A stretch of DNA of 64,000 bases, taken from positions 15,089-79,088 of the forward strand of contig CAKTOB010000008.1 in NCBI GenBank assembly GCA_934589525.1, in the 5' to 3' direction. Numbering within the stretch: position 1 is the stretch's first letter; the number at the start of each line of letters is the position of its first letter. The notes under the pieces were generated by a model. The model saw nothing but the letters and a program-made list of their open reading frames with translations. It did no database searches and was not told the origin of the DNA. This DNA comes from an uncultured Oscillospiraceae bacterium (lineage in GTDB: Bacteria > Bacillota > Clostridia > Oscillospirales > Oscillospiraceae). Below, one piece after another: positions 17,463 to 25,225 of the stretch. The position numbers and the translations under genes are program-made.

Positions 17463-18334
17463 TTGGAGAAGGCGTAGGTTTAGTTGCTGAAAAGACTGCT
17501 GAAGCAACCATAACGGCAAGTGAAGTTGCGGACTTTGGTGCAATTAAGCCCAACGGATTTGGTTCTCTCATCAGAAGACATCTTACTTCTGAAGTTGTTC
17601 AACAACGACTTGATGCTTTGCACACTTCGGAGTTTCCCCAGTTCAATTTAAGTTTGAATTCATTTGATACTTGTATCGTAAAGGAAAGACCTTATTGTTC
17701 CATCCGATACAACGATATTTCAAAAGAGTGTTCAGAATACTTGCGCGATTATGGCATAACTCCATGGGTGTGGAAAGAGGCAACAATCAAGCAAAAAATG
17801 AATATGTTAGGCAAAGCAATTGTGATCATCGGAAAAGAATTTGATCTTCCCGAAGAATGGATGAAAGAAATTAAGCCTATCGGTATTTCTGGAGAGGATT
17901 ATATAGCTCAAGCTTCATGTAAAGTAAGCCCATTGAATAGCGGCGGCGTCAATATTGTTGGGATACCGACATTGAAAGTTGATTTGGTGCATTTGACAGA
18001 CGACTACTTGGAAGTCATGTCATCGATATATCATGAAATGATCCATATCAAACAGTACGCTTCTATAAATTGTGTTGATCCTGGACTGACTGCAGATTTA
18101 AGACTGGTTGGCCTAATTCAGGATTTGAAAAACAATCGAGGAACACCTAAAAGGAGAGTGAGCTATCTTTACTCTCCGTATGAGGCGGAGGCATGGGCAC
18201 AAAAATCCTATTTCAGAAGAACACTGGCAGCAGAGGTAGATGTTCCTCACCATATTTCCACCATCAACGAAGGCTTGGAAGGTGAAACTTATCCAGAAAC
18301 GAATGTAAAAAAGAGCAATTTTTTCAAGATTTGA
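17459..18334 (+). CDS. Putative zinc metalloprotease 1, island gene
   Basis: A 291-residue protein with a gluzincin signature: YHEMIHIKQYA supplies HExxH at 192-196, and a further glutamate in SPYEAEAWAQ (242 or 244) could be the third zinc ligand. The N-terminus is Ala/Thr/Glu-rich (AEKTAEATITASEVADFGAI, about 10-29) and resembles that of the second protease of the island. ATG 17459 overlaps the ATPase stop by 4 bases, so translation is coupled. The SprT/IrrE-like size fits a regulatory or toxin-type protease, but I cannot assign it to a named family. Confidence 0.7.
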   Translation: MIGEGVGLVAEKTAEATITASEVADFGAIKPNGFGSLIRRHLTSEVVQQRLDALHTSEFPQFNLSLNSFDTCIVKERPYCSIRYNDISKECSEYLRDYGITPWVWKEATIKQKMNMLGKAIVIIGKEFDLPEEWMKEIKPIGISGEDYIAQASCKVSPLNSGGVNIVGIPTLKVDLVHLTDDYLEVMSSIYHEMIHIKQYASINCVDPGLTADLRLVGLIQDLKNNRGTPKRRVSYLYSPYEAEAWAQKSYFRRTLAAEVDVPHHISTINEGLEGETYPETNVKKSNFFKI

Positions 18335-18490
18335 AAGCAAGTTCTGTTTGGAATAATACACCTGAAAAACGTGTGGCGGATCCAATGGAGACAGTATAAT
18401 TAGAGTGTAATCAAATTGTACTGTCTCCCAAAAAGCCAATATAATTATGGTTAAACGTTTACACAAATTCACAGTTTGTAAACTACTTAT

Positions 18491-18519
18491 TTGACGATAA
18501 AGAGCTGTATTTGTATAAT
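18491..18519 (+). promoter_or_regulatory. Internal island promoter for the second metalloprotease
   Basis: TTGACG, 17 bases, TATAAT, about 31 bases before ATG 18551. It lies in the 216-base gap 18335-18550, so the last gene can be expressed independently of the long operon. The rest of the gap shows no gene. Confidence 0.75.
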
Positions 18520-18550
18520 ATGATCAGTGAATGATATTGGGGGGATATAT

Positions 18551-19381
18551 ATGGAATTGATTACGGCCTCTTTGGAACTAGCAAAAGAAACTGCAGAAGA
18601 AGTCGCAAAAGAAACAGTGAAAGTAGCAGAAGGTGTAGCACGGTTTGGAAAAGTTGATGAGACAATCGAAGCAGCTAATTTGGGTAAAGCGAGTGTTTAT
18701 AATAGTGAAAGCCAAATCAGCTTTGGGAGTCTGGCAAATGGCGAGTTCAAAAAAAACAAGAACTACTTAAAGTGGAAGAATGGAATTAATATTGGAGAGG
18801 TAAATAGAGGTTGGATTGAAGAACTGACTAACGAAATTGCGGCTATTTATGGAAATGACAATATTACCGTCTCAAAACGATACGGTATGAATAACGCAGG
18901 TATCAATACCTATCTTGGGCGACTTGCTTATGACCCCGAATACCTGAGAAAAGCCGGAAATGAGTACGGGATGGATACCATCCTTGGAACGCTGTCACAC
19001 GAAGTTGGACATAGAGTTGTTTATAATATTGGACTGGAGAATGAAATTACACTCTATGAGAATGAAGCTTGCGCGGATTATATTGCAGGTTTGACGGCAC
19101 GTCTGTGTAAGTTGGATAGCACACATAGACTTGCTTGGTATAATGGTGGTTCGGAGGTAACGCTTGATGGAGTGCATCCTGGAAAATCAGTTCGCATGGA
19201 GGCGTTTACAAGAGGACTGACTAGAATTGATAGGGGCAAGGAGGCAACAATGTTGAAAACATTTGAGGCATTTTCCCCTTATGATTTAGAAGGTGTTTAC
19301 CAGAATGCTGAAATGCTAAAAGACATTCTCTACCAAGATGTAATCGTTCCACTGAGAACCGGCGAAATCAAAAAAGTATAA
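18551..19381 (+). CDS. Putative zinc metalloprotease 2, island gene
   Basis: A 276-residue protein with LSHEVGHRVVY giving HExxH at 150-154, and NEACADYIAGL at 171-181 offering the third ligand Glu172. This is an arrangement like M48/M78-type peptidases. No transmembrane helix is seen. The N-terminus is a charged amphipathic helix rich in Ala, Glu, Lys and Thr (AKETAEEVAKETVKVAEGVA) that echoes metalloprotease 1. The start at ATG 18551 is decided by GGGGGG 5-10 bases upstream. It has its own promoter and is closed by a strong terminator at the island end. Confidence 0.72.
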   Translation: MELITASLELAKETAEEVAKETVKVAEGVARFGKVDETIEAANLGKASVYNSESQISFGSLANGEFKKNKNYLKWKNGINIGEVNRGWIEELTNEIAAIYGNDNITVSKRYGMNNAGINTYLGRLAYDPEYLRKAGNEYGMDTILGTLSHEVGHRVVYNIGLENEITLYENEACADYIAGLTARLCKLDSTHRLAWYNGGSEVTLDGVHPGKSVRMEAFTRGLTRIDRGKEATMLKTFEAFSPYDLEGVYQNAEMLKDILYQDVIVPLRTGEIKKV

Positions 19382-19395
19382 TCCAGCTTTGCCAA

Positions 19396-19438
19396 GAAGC
19401 AATGTTGATGGTACTGTACCGAAGCATTGCTTCTTTTT
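19396..19438 (+). terminator. Terminator at the right end of the island operon
   Basis: Nine-bp stem GAAGCAATG/CATTGCTTC with an inner GGTAC/GTACC stem, followed by TTTTT. It marks the end of the AT-rich gene set. Confidence 0.85.
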
Positions 19439-19556
19439 CGTATACTATAATTATACTTTTCAGAAGCTTATACAAATCTGGGCTTTAGCATATTCCATAT
19501 TCATGATACGTTGTACAACTAACTCTGTTATTACTCAGTTACAGGAGGTACCCACT

Positions 19557-20537
19557 ATGGCTGATCACAACTATCTTCAGGAAAAATTCTATCAGGAAAG
19601 CAAGCTGCGGTATAAGATCGCCTCTCCCCAGGAACTGACCGGCGAAATGGCGGTCCAATGGCTGCGGGAGCAGTCTTTTAAGCAAGGGTGGAGGCAATGC
19701 AGACGGCCGGACTCCTGCGTGTTTCTGGCCGGCTTTTATTACGAGGACTCTGGGGTCCGGGAAATTCAAGTGCCCCAGGGGCTTTGGAACGAAGCGAAAG
19801 CTCTGATGAAGCAATTTGGCCTTACCGCTGCGGATGTCTGGGGGGCGGATACGCAGGTGATGCCCTTAGAGGAGGCTCCTAGTTCCCGTGCATACTGGTG
19901 TGTGACCCATCAGCTCTACTTTGGGTCGAAGTGTACCCGGCAGTTTTCCAGGAGTTGTGACCAGGAGATCCCTTTGTGGGGTACTGTCATCCGGGCAACG
20001 CCCAGGGACGAATTCCGGAACGGGCATATTTTCCGCGGTTGGCTGATGGAGCTGCCGGAGGAACGATTTGATCCGGAGCAAAAGGGGTATCTGCTGTCCT
20101 CCGCCATTGCGGCAGATATGCTTCAGTTTGCTCTGGACCGGCAGCTGGAACCGGAGTTTATGAGCACGGAGCTGGAAGAGCTTCCCAGGCATCTTTCCTT
20201 TGAGCAGATCGAGCCCAGGACCTTCTTTGTGATCCCGGAGCTGATCCGCCGGGGATTTGAAAAAGGATATTCCTTCCAGCAAATGCTTTCTATTTGCCGG
20301 GGCGCCATCCACTGCTTTACGGCGTACCCCGGTCAGCTCCCCATTGACTATGTAGAAGCCCAATTCCCGGAGTGCTATCGGGTCATTGAAACCATGCACC
20401 ACCATCAGGAGGCGCTGCAGGCAGGCCGTCCCCCGGAGCAGCGGGAGCCGGAGGCCATTTTGTGGGACGGCCAGCTCCGGATTCACAATCTGGTCCGATA
20501 TGGAACCAGCTTGGCCTATGAGAACGGAGGTGCTTAA
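19557..20537 (+). CDS. Unknown 326-residue soluble protein
   Basis: Start chosen at ATG 19557 because AGGAGG lies 9 bases upstream, although the frame is open further 5'. No family is recognised. The protein is mixed alpha/beta, with a central cysteine-containing stretch (AYWCVTHQLYFGSKCTRQFS) and a C-terminal region rich in Arg, Glu and aromatic residues. No signal peptide or membrane segment. Base composition is host-like again, in contrast to the island just upstream. After its TAA the same frame stays open for about 110 more codons (see the next entry). Confidence 0.65.
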   Translation: MADHNYLQEKFYQESKLRYKIASPQELTGEMAVQWLREQSFKQGWRQCRRPDSCVFLAGFYYEDSGVREIQVPQGLWNEAKALMKQFGLTAADVWGADTQVMPLEEAPSSRAYWCVTHQLYFGSKCTRQFSRSCDQEIPLWGTVIRATPRDEFRNGHIFRGWLMELPEERFDPEQKGYLLSSAIAADMLQFALDRQLEPEFMSTELEELPRHLSFEQIEPRTFFVIPELIRRGFEKGYSFQQMLSICRGAIHCFTAYPGQLPIDYVEAQFPECYRVIETMHHHQEALQAGRPPEQREPEAILWDGQLRIHNLVRYGTSLAYENGGA

Positions 20538-20540
20538 TTA

Positions 20541-20873
20541 TGCAATCTTCGTGGGGAAGCGTACATCCGAATCACTGAGGTCCGGAGTTCGTATTTTTGC
20601 CCCCCAGAAGAACATACTTTTGGGGAAGTTGCTGATTATAACCTTCTTTTTTGGGATAAATTCTGCTTAGTTTGTAGTCTGAGAGGGAAATGTGATCCTA
20701 AAAAGGAACTGTATGTTCTACTTTGGTCGCTCCCCTCGGAACACAAATTTCACTGTGAAAAGTATTGGCTTGCTTGCATGTCGCCAAAGAAAGGAGATGG
20801 TGCTTATGGCTCACTGGATCATCGACATCCACACCCACATCATCCCCGCCGTAGACGATGGCGCGGATGACCA
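20541..20873 (+). other. Open frame without start codon, possible decayed gene
   Basis: Directly after the stop of the preceding gene, and in the same frame, about 110 codons are open and protein-like (for example FWDKFCLVCSLRGKCDPKKE and SEHKFHCEKYWLACM), with spaced cysteines and a good amino acid mix. There is no ATG, GTG or TTG with a ribosome site at the beginning, and it runs into the PHP remnant. It may be the 3' part of a gene whose start was lost, or a readthrough extension. The 268-base gap 20538-20805 holds nothing else I can support. Confidence 0.3.
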
Positions 20874-21048
20874 AAATATGTCCCTTTTAATGCTCCTCCG
20901 GGCCAAGGAACAGGGAATCACCCATATATTCGCCACACCCCACAGCAGCGCTTTTGCTGAAGTGGCTGTACGAAAATACCAAACGCAGCTATGCGGATGC
21001 AATTGGAGTCGAGAATGCAGAACAACTGCTGTGCACGGCGGCAAATAA
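20806..21048 (+). pseudogene. PHP/CpsB-type phosphatase remnant, copy 1 (internal deletion)
   Basis: The first 50 codons match the intact copy at 24473, including the metal motif DIHTHIIPAVDDGADD and the block HIFATPHSSAF. At about 20958 the match stops and resumes in the far 3' part of the gene (compare AAGTGGCTGTACGAAAATAC here with AAGTGGATGTATGAAAATAC at 25106), in a shifted frame. About 490 bases are missing. AAGGAG precedes the ATG, so a short nonfunctional peptide could still be made. Confidence 0.8.
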
Positions 21049-21071
21049 GAGAAGGAATGGAGGATAACCAT

Positions 21072-21950
21072 ATGTACCTAAATCTATCTCAGGAATTTCC
21101 CAGACTATGGGATCAATTTGAACAACAGATGAACCTGAAATTCTTGGAGGGCTTTCGGGCAGGTGAACTTTCACCTTCCGCAGCACATCTCCATCCCCTG
21201 TCAAACCTCTATGACACAGTAGGCTGGAATTACTGGAAATACAGTGCTGCTGCGGCTCCGTGGTTTCAGCAGTTTGAAGAACACTTTTTTGAGAGTCGGT
21301 ACTATGAGTTCGAGAAAAAATACTATCGGTATAGCGAACTTGATGCAATGGTAGCAGAACGGCTTTCTCAGTTGCCGGGCAACGCAGTACCGCAGGTATA
21401 TACGCAGATTTTGAAGACCTGCATGGATGCCAGAAAGCAGGAAATCCAAAAGGATCTTCAGTACCTGGAAAATCAGCTGAAGGAGCCTGTTCCTTATACA
21501 TTGACACTGGAAGATGGAAAAGAACGGCTGAATCTTTCTTTGAAATTTGAGAGTGCCTACAGAAAGGACCACTATTCTACAGCTTTAGAAAGCTACGCCT
21601 TCACTTTTCATAAGAGGACCTATCCGAACGTATCCGCACTGCGGAAAGAAGAGGTCATGGACCTCACAAAGGATATCTCCATCTGCAAGGACGCCTATGG
21701 AGAGCAAGACCTTATAATCTATACAAGAATCCCGACCTTCGATTCCGGCGACCGGGAGTGGGACAGCAGAATTTTGAAGTTCCTGATTTTTGACGGACAA
21801 GCAATCAACCTGGTAGTTCTGCGCGGCGGCTATCAAATTGCGCATCTGACATTTTATGAAACCCTTCTTTCGGCGGACTGCCGCTTGAAAGCATATTTCG
21901 ATAAGCTGGGCTGGCCCACGAAGGGGATCGACTGGCAGGAGGAGCAATGA
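21072..21950 (+). CDS. Unknown 292-residue soluble protein
   Basis: Predominantly helical in the N-terminal 160 residues, with many aromatics (WNYWKYSAAAAPWFQQFEEH). A more beta-like C-terminal part follows (DLIIYTRIPTFDSGDREWDS, then FLIFDGQAINLVVLRGG). No signal or membrane segment, and no recognised motif. Start at ATG 21072 because GGAGG lies 8 bases upstream; ATG 21057 is an in-frame alternative. It follows copy 1 of the PHP remnant and precedes the HD protein by 39 bases, probably in one transcript. Confidence 0.65.
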   Translation: MYLNLSQEFPRLWDQFEQQMNLKFLEGFRAGELSPSAAHLHPLSNLYDTVGWNYWKYSAAAAPWFQQFEEHFFESRYYEFEKKYYRYSELDAMVAERLSQLPGNAVPQVYTQILKTCMDARKQEIQKDLQYLENQLKEPVPYTLTLEDGKERLNLSLKFESAYRKDHYSTALESYAFTFHKRTYPNVSALRKEEVMDLTKDISICKDAYGEQDLIIYTRIPTFDSGDREWDSRILKFLIFDGQAINLVVLRGGYQIAHLTFYETLLSADCRLKAYFDKLGWPTKGIDWQEEQ

Positions 21951-21989
21951 GCAAATCAGGGCCTGGTAAAGAGACCGGAGGATCATATT

Positions 21990-22622
21990 ATGAGCACTAC
22001 AGCATTTCATCCTGATAAAATGTATACCTATCTGCGGGGCTTTGCCTCCGGTGCCGGGATGCGGGAGACGCTGAAAGCGCTCTCCTTTGCCCGGGAAAAG
22101 CACAGCGGTCAGCTCCGTAAAAGTGGGGAACCTTACATTGTCCATCCGCTGATGATGGCCTGCAACGCCGTCAGCATTGGTATTCGGGATGATGCCGTAA
22201 TTGCGACCATCCTCCTGCACGATGTCTGTGAGGACTGCGGTGTCAGTTTGGCAGAGTTGCCCGTAAGTGAGCCTATAAAACGGGCCGTTGACCTGATGAC
22301 GTTCCGGGTCATGGAGGGCGAAAACAAGGAGATCGCCAAAAACCGCTACTACAATCTCCTGCTGCAGTGCCGTGAAGCTACGCTGACCAAGCTGATTGAC
22401 CGATGCCACAATGTTTCCAGTATGGCAGGTACTTTCTCTGTGGAAAAGCTGAAAGCTTACATTGAGGAGACCCGGCACTACGTTCTTCCTCTGCTGAGAA
22501 AGGCAAAAATCCTTTATCCGGAGGATGCCGATGTACTATTTGTGCTGAAATACCACATGGTCAGTGTTGTGGATTCCATCGACACCACCATTCAGGTTTT
22601 TGAAAAGGAAAGTCAAAGCTGA
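21990..22622 (+). CDS. HD-domain protein, small alarmone hydrolase-like
   Basis: The 210-residue protein matches the hydrolase domain of RelA/SpoT (Mesh1-like small alarmone hydrolases). It has HSGQLRKSGEPYIVHPL near residues 36-52 (His ligands and the RKSG-type substrate loop), ILLHDVCED near 71-79 (HDxxED), and TKLIDRCHNVSSM near 130-142, matching the family's KLADRLHN. No synthetase, TGS or ACT domain is present. It would remove the 3'-pyrophosphate from (p)ppGpp or a related nucleotide. CGGAGG precedes ATG 21990. Its placement among accessory genes is notable. Confidence 0.85.
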   Translation: MSTTAFHPDKMYTYLRGFASGAGMRETLKALSFAREKHSGQLRKSGEPYIVHPLMMACNAVSIGIRDDAVIATILLHDVCEDCGVSLAELPVSEPIKRAVDLMTFRVMEGENKEIAKNRYYNLLLQCREATLTKLIDRCHNVSSMAGTFSVEKLKAYIEETRHYVLPLLRKAKILYPEDADVLFVLKYHMVSVVDSIDTTIQVFEKESQS

Positions 22623-22702
22623 TTTGCGGCGAACTGGCGGAAAATGAACTCGTCTTTAGATTTGAATTACGCTTGTACATCCATTTATATGTATGCAGAT
22701 CT

Positions 22703-22868
22703 AAGGAAACTCTGAATAAATCGTCTGCGGCTGGACAGTGGATCTTTTGCCCCCAGGCTGCGGTATGAAAAGTGGGAAATACACAAAGTATTCCTCCACT
22801 TTCCATACCTTGCCTGGGAACAAAATCTCTCACTGCCAGCTCTTGCCGATTTAATCAGAGCTTCCCTA
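22703..22868. repeat. Foldback (MITE-like) element
   Basis: Imperfect inverted repeat about 166 bases long. The ends AAGGAAACTCTGAATAAATCG and AGGGAAGCTCTGATTAAATCG (reverse strand) agree at 18 of 21 bases. Inside, CCCAGGC/GCCTGGG and GGTATG/CATACC arms continue the pairing to a small loop near 22785, so nearly the entire element can fold into one long hairpin. No coding capacity. It lies in the 329-base gap between the HD protein and PHP copy 2. Confidence 0.7.
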
Positions 22869-22951
22869 ATATATGGACTTTTAAATCATATTGATAACTT
22901 ATCCAGTAGAAAAACAGAATGCCAGGTTTGAGAGTAAGGAAAGTGTATAAC

Positions 22952-23449
22952 ATGATCGACATTCATATCCAACTGATTCCCGCCGTAGACGACGGTGCCG
23001 AAGACCAGAACATGTCCCTGCTGATGCTCCTCCGGGCCAAGGAGCAGGGGATCACCCATATATTCGCCACACCCCACAGCAGTGCCTTTGATGTGCATCC
23101 GAAGGAAGTACTGGAAGCTTTTCAAAATCTTTATGGCAAGGCCGCACAGATGCTTCCCGATATGACTCTTTATCTGGGCTGCGAGGTCTATTGCGAGGTA
23201 GAACGGATGCCGGAGGTTTTGGAAAACCTTCGGTCCGGGAAATATCCTACCATGAACGGCACCAACTATGTGCTGATGGAGTTTTCCAGATGGGTGCAGC
23301 CGGAGGCCGCAGTACCCTGCGTGAAGACTCTGGTGGAGGCGGGATATATCCCGATCATTGCGCACATGGAGCATTATCGGTATCTTCAGAACAATATGCG
23401 ACTGGTGCAGCAATTCCGGGAGCTGGGCGCAAAAATCCAGCTGAATTAG
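22952..23449 (+). pseudogene. PHP/CpsB-type phosphatase, copy 2 (C-terminally truncated)
   Basis: The 165-residue ORF aligns with the first 164 residues of copy 3 at 24473 almost throughout, including AHMEHYRYLQNNM. It ends at a stop right after KIQLN, where copy 3 continues for 85 residues carrying the last metal ligands (DAHRTYY). The N-terminal metal motif is also altered: IHIQL in place of IHTHI, so the second histidine is lost. Truncation plus the ligand change make activity unlikely, although the frame is intact and may be translated. Confidence 0.8.
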
Positions 23450-23525
23450 GTGTCCATCTTTATTTTACAGTCGTCCTTTATAGGTCCTTTAGAAATTGCA
23501 GAGAAAAAGTTTAGGAGGATTACAC

Positions 23526-24365
23526 ATGGTCAAGGAAATGTGCGATGTTACGGTAACATGGCTCAATGGCAATACACAAAACTGCAGGATCAGTACGAAA
23601 CACTTTGATGATAAAGATTGGATTGTACTGATCCGGGAATATGATCATGACTATGTTATCGATGTTTCGTCAATTCGATATCTGTCTCCGGAAAAGGAGA
23701 ATCCGAAGTTCTTGAGAATAAACACCGGAATCAATTTACTGGACATATCGTTTGCGGACAGCAGACAGGCAGCGGCGTGGCAGAAAGAGATCAATGACTT
23801 GAAGGCCAATGTAAAAACGGCAGAAAAAAACCAGGAAGTTCAGCCCCGCCAGCCGGAGAAAGTATCTGCCCAAATGACAGCTGACGACAAAATTGAGATT
23901 CCACTGCAGTTAAGATGGGATGTCAAACTTGCAATAGGCGAAACAGCTGCGCTGGGACCAGTCGGCTCGTTTTCCAGCATAGCAGATATTGCCAGCATTG
24001 CTGCCTGGTGGGGCTATCTTCTTGTCCGGTATGCGCAGTATTACGGTGCTGCTCTGGATAGAGTGTCGTCTGAAAAAATTTGCTCTTCGGCCCTGTTAGG
24101 AATGGGTGGCTATTATTTTGGCTGTAAAACCGCTACAAAGCTGTTCCATCTCATTCCGGGTGCAGGCTCGATTGTAGCAATGGGTGTCTCCAGCATGACG
24201 AATATCATTTTTACATACCGCTTTGCCATTACGCTGACCCGGATATTCAGTAAAGGCAGCGTGGATTATGCCGCACTGTCCGATTCAATCAAATGTATGT
24301 TTGCAGGCACAGCAACGGGCTTCCAGAGTGCGAAGGATATTGTCAATTTGTATTTGCACTATTGA
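23526..24365 (+). CDS. Unknown protein with DUF697-like membrane region
   Basis: A 279-residue protein. Residues 1-95 look like a small beta-rich domain (VTVTWLNGNTQNCRIST, then DWIVLIREYDHDYVIDVSS). A Gln/Pro-rich linker follows near 100-120. The C-terminal half has several hydrophobic stretches, including SIADIASIAAWWGYLL and a HLIPGAGSIVAMGVSSM stretch followed by NIIFTYRFAITL. The latter recalls the IPGxG-containing helices of DUF697/YcjF proteins, which often travel with GTPases. No GTPase is adjacent. AGGAGG precedes ATG 23526. Function unknown. Confidence 0.6.
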   Translation: MVKEMCDVTVTWLNGNTQNCRISTKHFDDKDWIVLIREYDHDYVIDVSSIRYLSPEKENPKFLRINTGINLLDISFADSRQAAAWQKEINDLKANVKTAEKNQEVQPRQPEKVSAQMTADDKIEIPLQLRWDVKLAIGETAALGPVGSFSSIADIASIAAWWGYLLVRYAQYYGAALDRVSSEKICSSALLGMGGYYFGCKTATKLFHLIPGAGSIVAMGVSSMTNIIFTYRFAITLTRIFSKGSVDYAALSDSIKCMFAGTATGFQSAKDIVNLYLHY

Positions 24366-24472
24366 TTGCGAACCCAAATGGGGTAGCTTATACCGCTGTT
24401 GGGTATGTAAACACGAATGAAGATTGTATATCAGAAGAACGATGGACAACAGCAGTAAGGAAAGGGGATAAC

Positions 24473-25225
24473 ATGCTCGACATTCACACTCACATCCTTC
24501 CCGCCATAGACGATGGCGCGGAAGACCAGAACATGTCCCTGCTGATGCTTCTCCGGGCCAAAGAGCAGGGAATCACCCATATATTCGCCACACCCCACAG
24601 CAGCGCCCTTGATGAGCATCCGAAGGAAGTACTGGAAGCTTTTCAAAACCTTTATGGCAAGGCCGCACAGATGTTTCCTGATATGACTCTTTATCTGGGT
24701 TGCGAGGTCTATTGCGAGGCAGAACGGATGCCGGAGGTGCTGGAAAAACTCCGCTCCGGGGAATATCCTACTATGAACGGTACGAACTATGTGCTGATGG
24801 AGTTTTCCAGATGGGTGCAGCCAGAGGCCGCAGTATCCTGTGTGAAGACTCTGGTGGAGGCGGGATATATCCCGATCATTGCGCACATGGAGCATTATCG
24901 GCACCTTCAGAACAATATGCAACTGGTGCAGCAATTCCGGGAGCTGGGCGCAAAAATCCAGCTGAATGTGGGAAGCCTGTTCGATGAAATGGACGAGACT
25001 ACCAAAGCCTGGGCAAGGCGGCTGGTGCTGGAGCAGCAGGCGGACTTCCTGGGTACCGATGCCCACCGGACCTATTATCGTCCGCCCAGTGCGGAAATGG
25101 GGCTGAAGTGGATGTATGAAAATACCGAATGCGCTTATGCGGAGGCTATTGCCTTCGAGAACGCAGAACAGTTGCTGTGTAGGAGGGAAGAACATGACTG
25201 TACCCGCAATCGAATTGACTCTTGA
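24473..25225 (+). CDS. CpsB/CapC-type PHP tyrosine phosphatase, copy 3 (complete)
   Basis: A 250-residue PHP-superfamily protein with manganese-type motifs: LDIHTHILPAIDDGAED at residues 2-18 (HxH and acidic ligands), ATPHSS near 43, a mid-chain PIIAHMEHYR (His), and FLGTDAHRTYY near 200 (DxH). Such proteins dephosphorylate the tyrosine kinases that control capsule export, although no capsule genes are nearby. GGAAAGGGG precedes ATG 24473. Its last 32 bases overlap the next gene. It is the only intact member of a three-copy array. Confidence 0.85.
   Translation: MLDIHTHILPAIDDGAEDQNMSLLMLLRAKEQGITHIFATPHSSALDEHPKEVLEAFQNLYGKAAQMFPDMTLYLGCEVYCEAERMPEVLEKLRSGEYPTMNGTNYVLMEFSRWVQPEAAVSCVKTLVEAGYIPIIAHMEHYRHLQNNMQLVQQFRELGAKIQLNVGSLFDEMDETTKAWARRLVLEQQADFLGTDAHRTYYRPPSAEMGLKWMYENTECAYAEAIAFENAEQLLCRREEHDCTRNRIDS

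Noticed and set aside
9486..19381. Prophage or conjugative element
   Set aside because: No capsid, tail, terminase, relaxase or type IV secretion genes. The HerA-type ATPase is not accompanied by VirB4/VirD4 partners.
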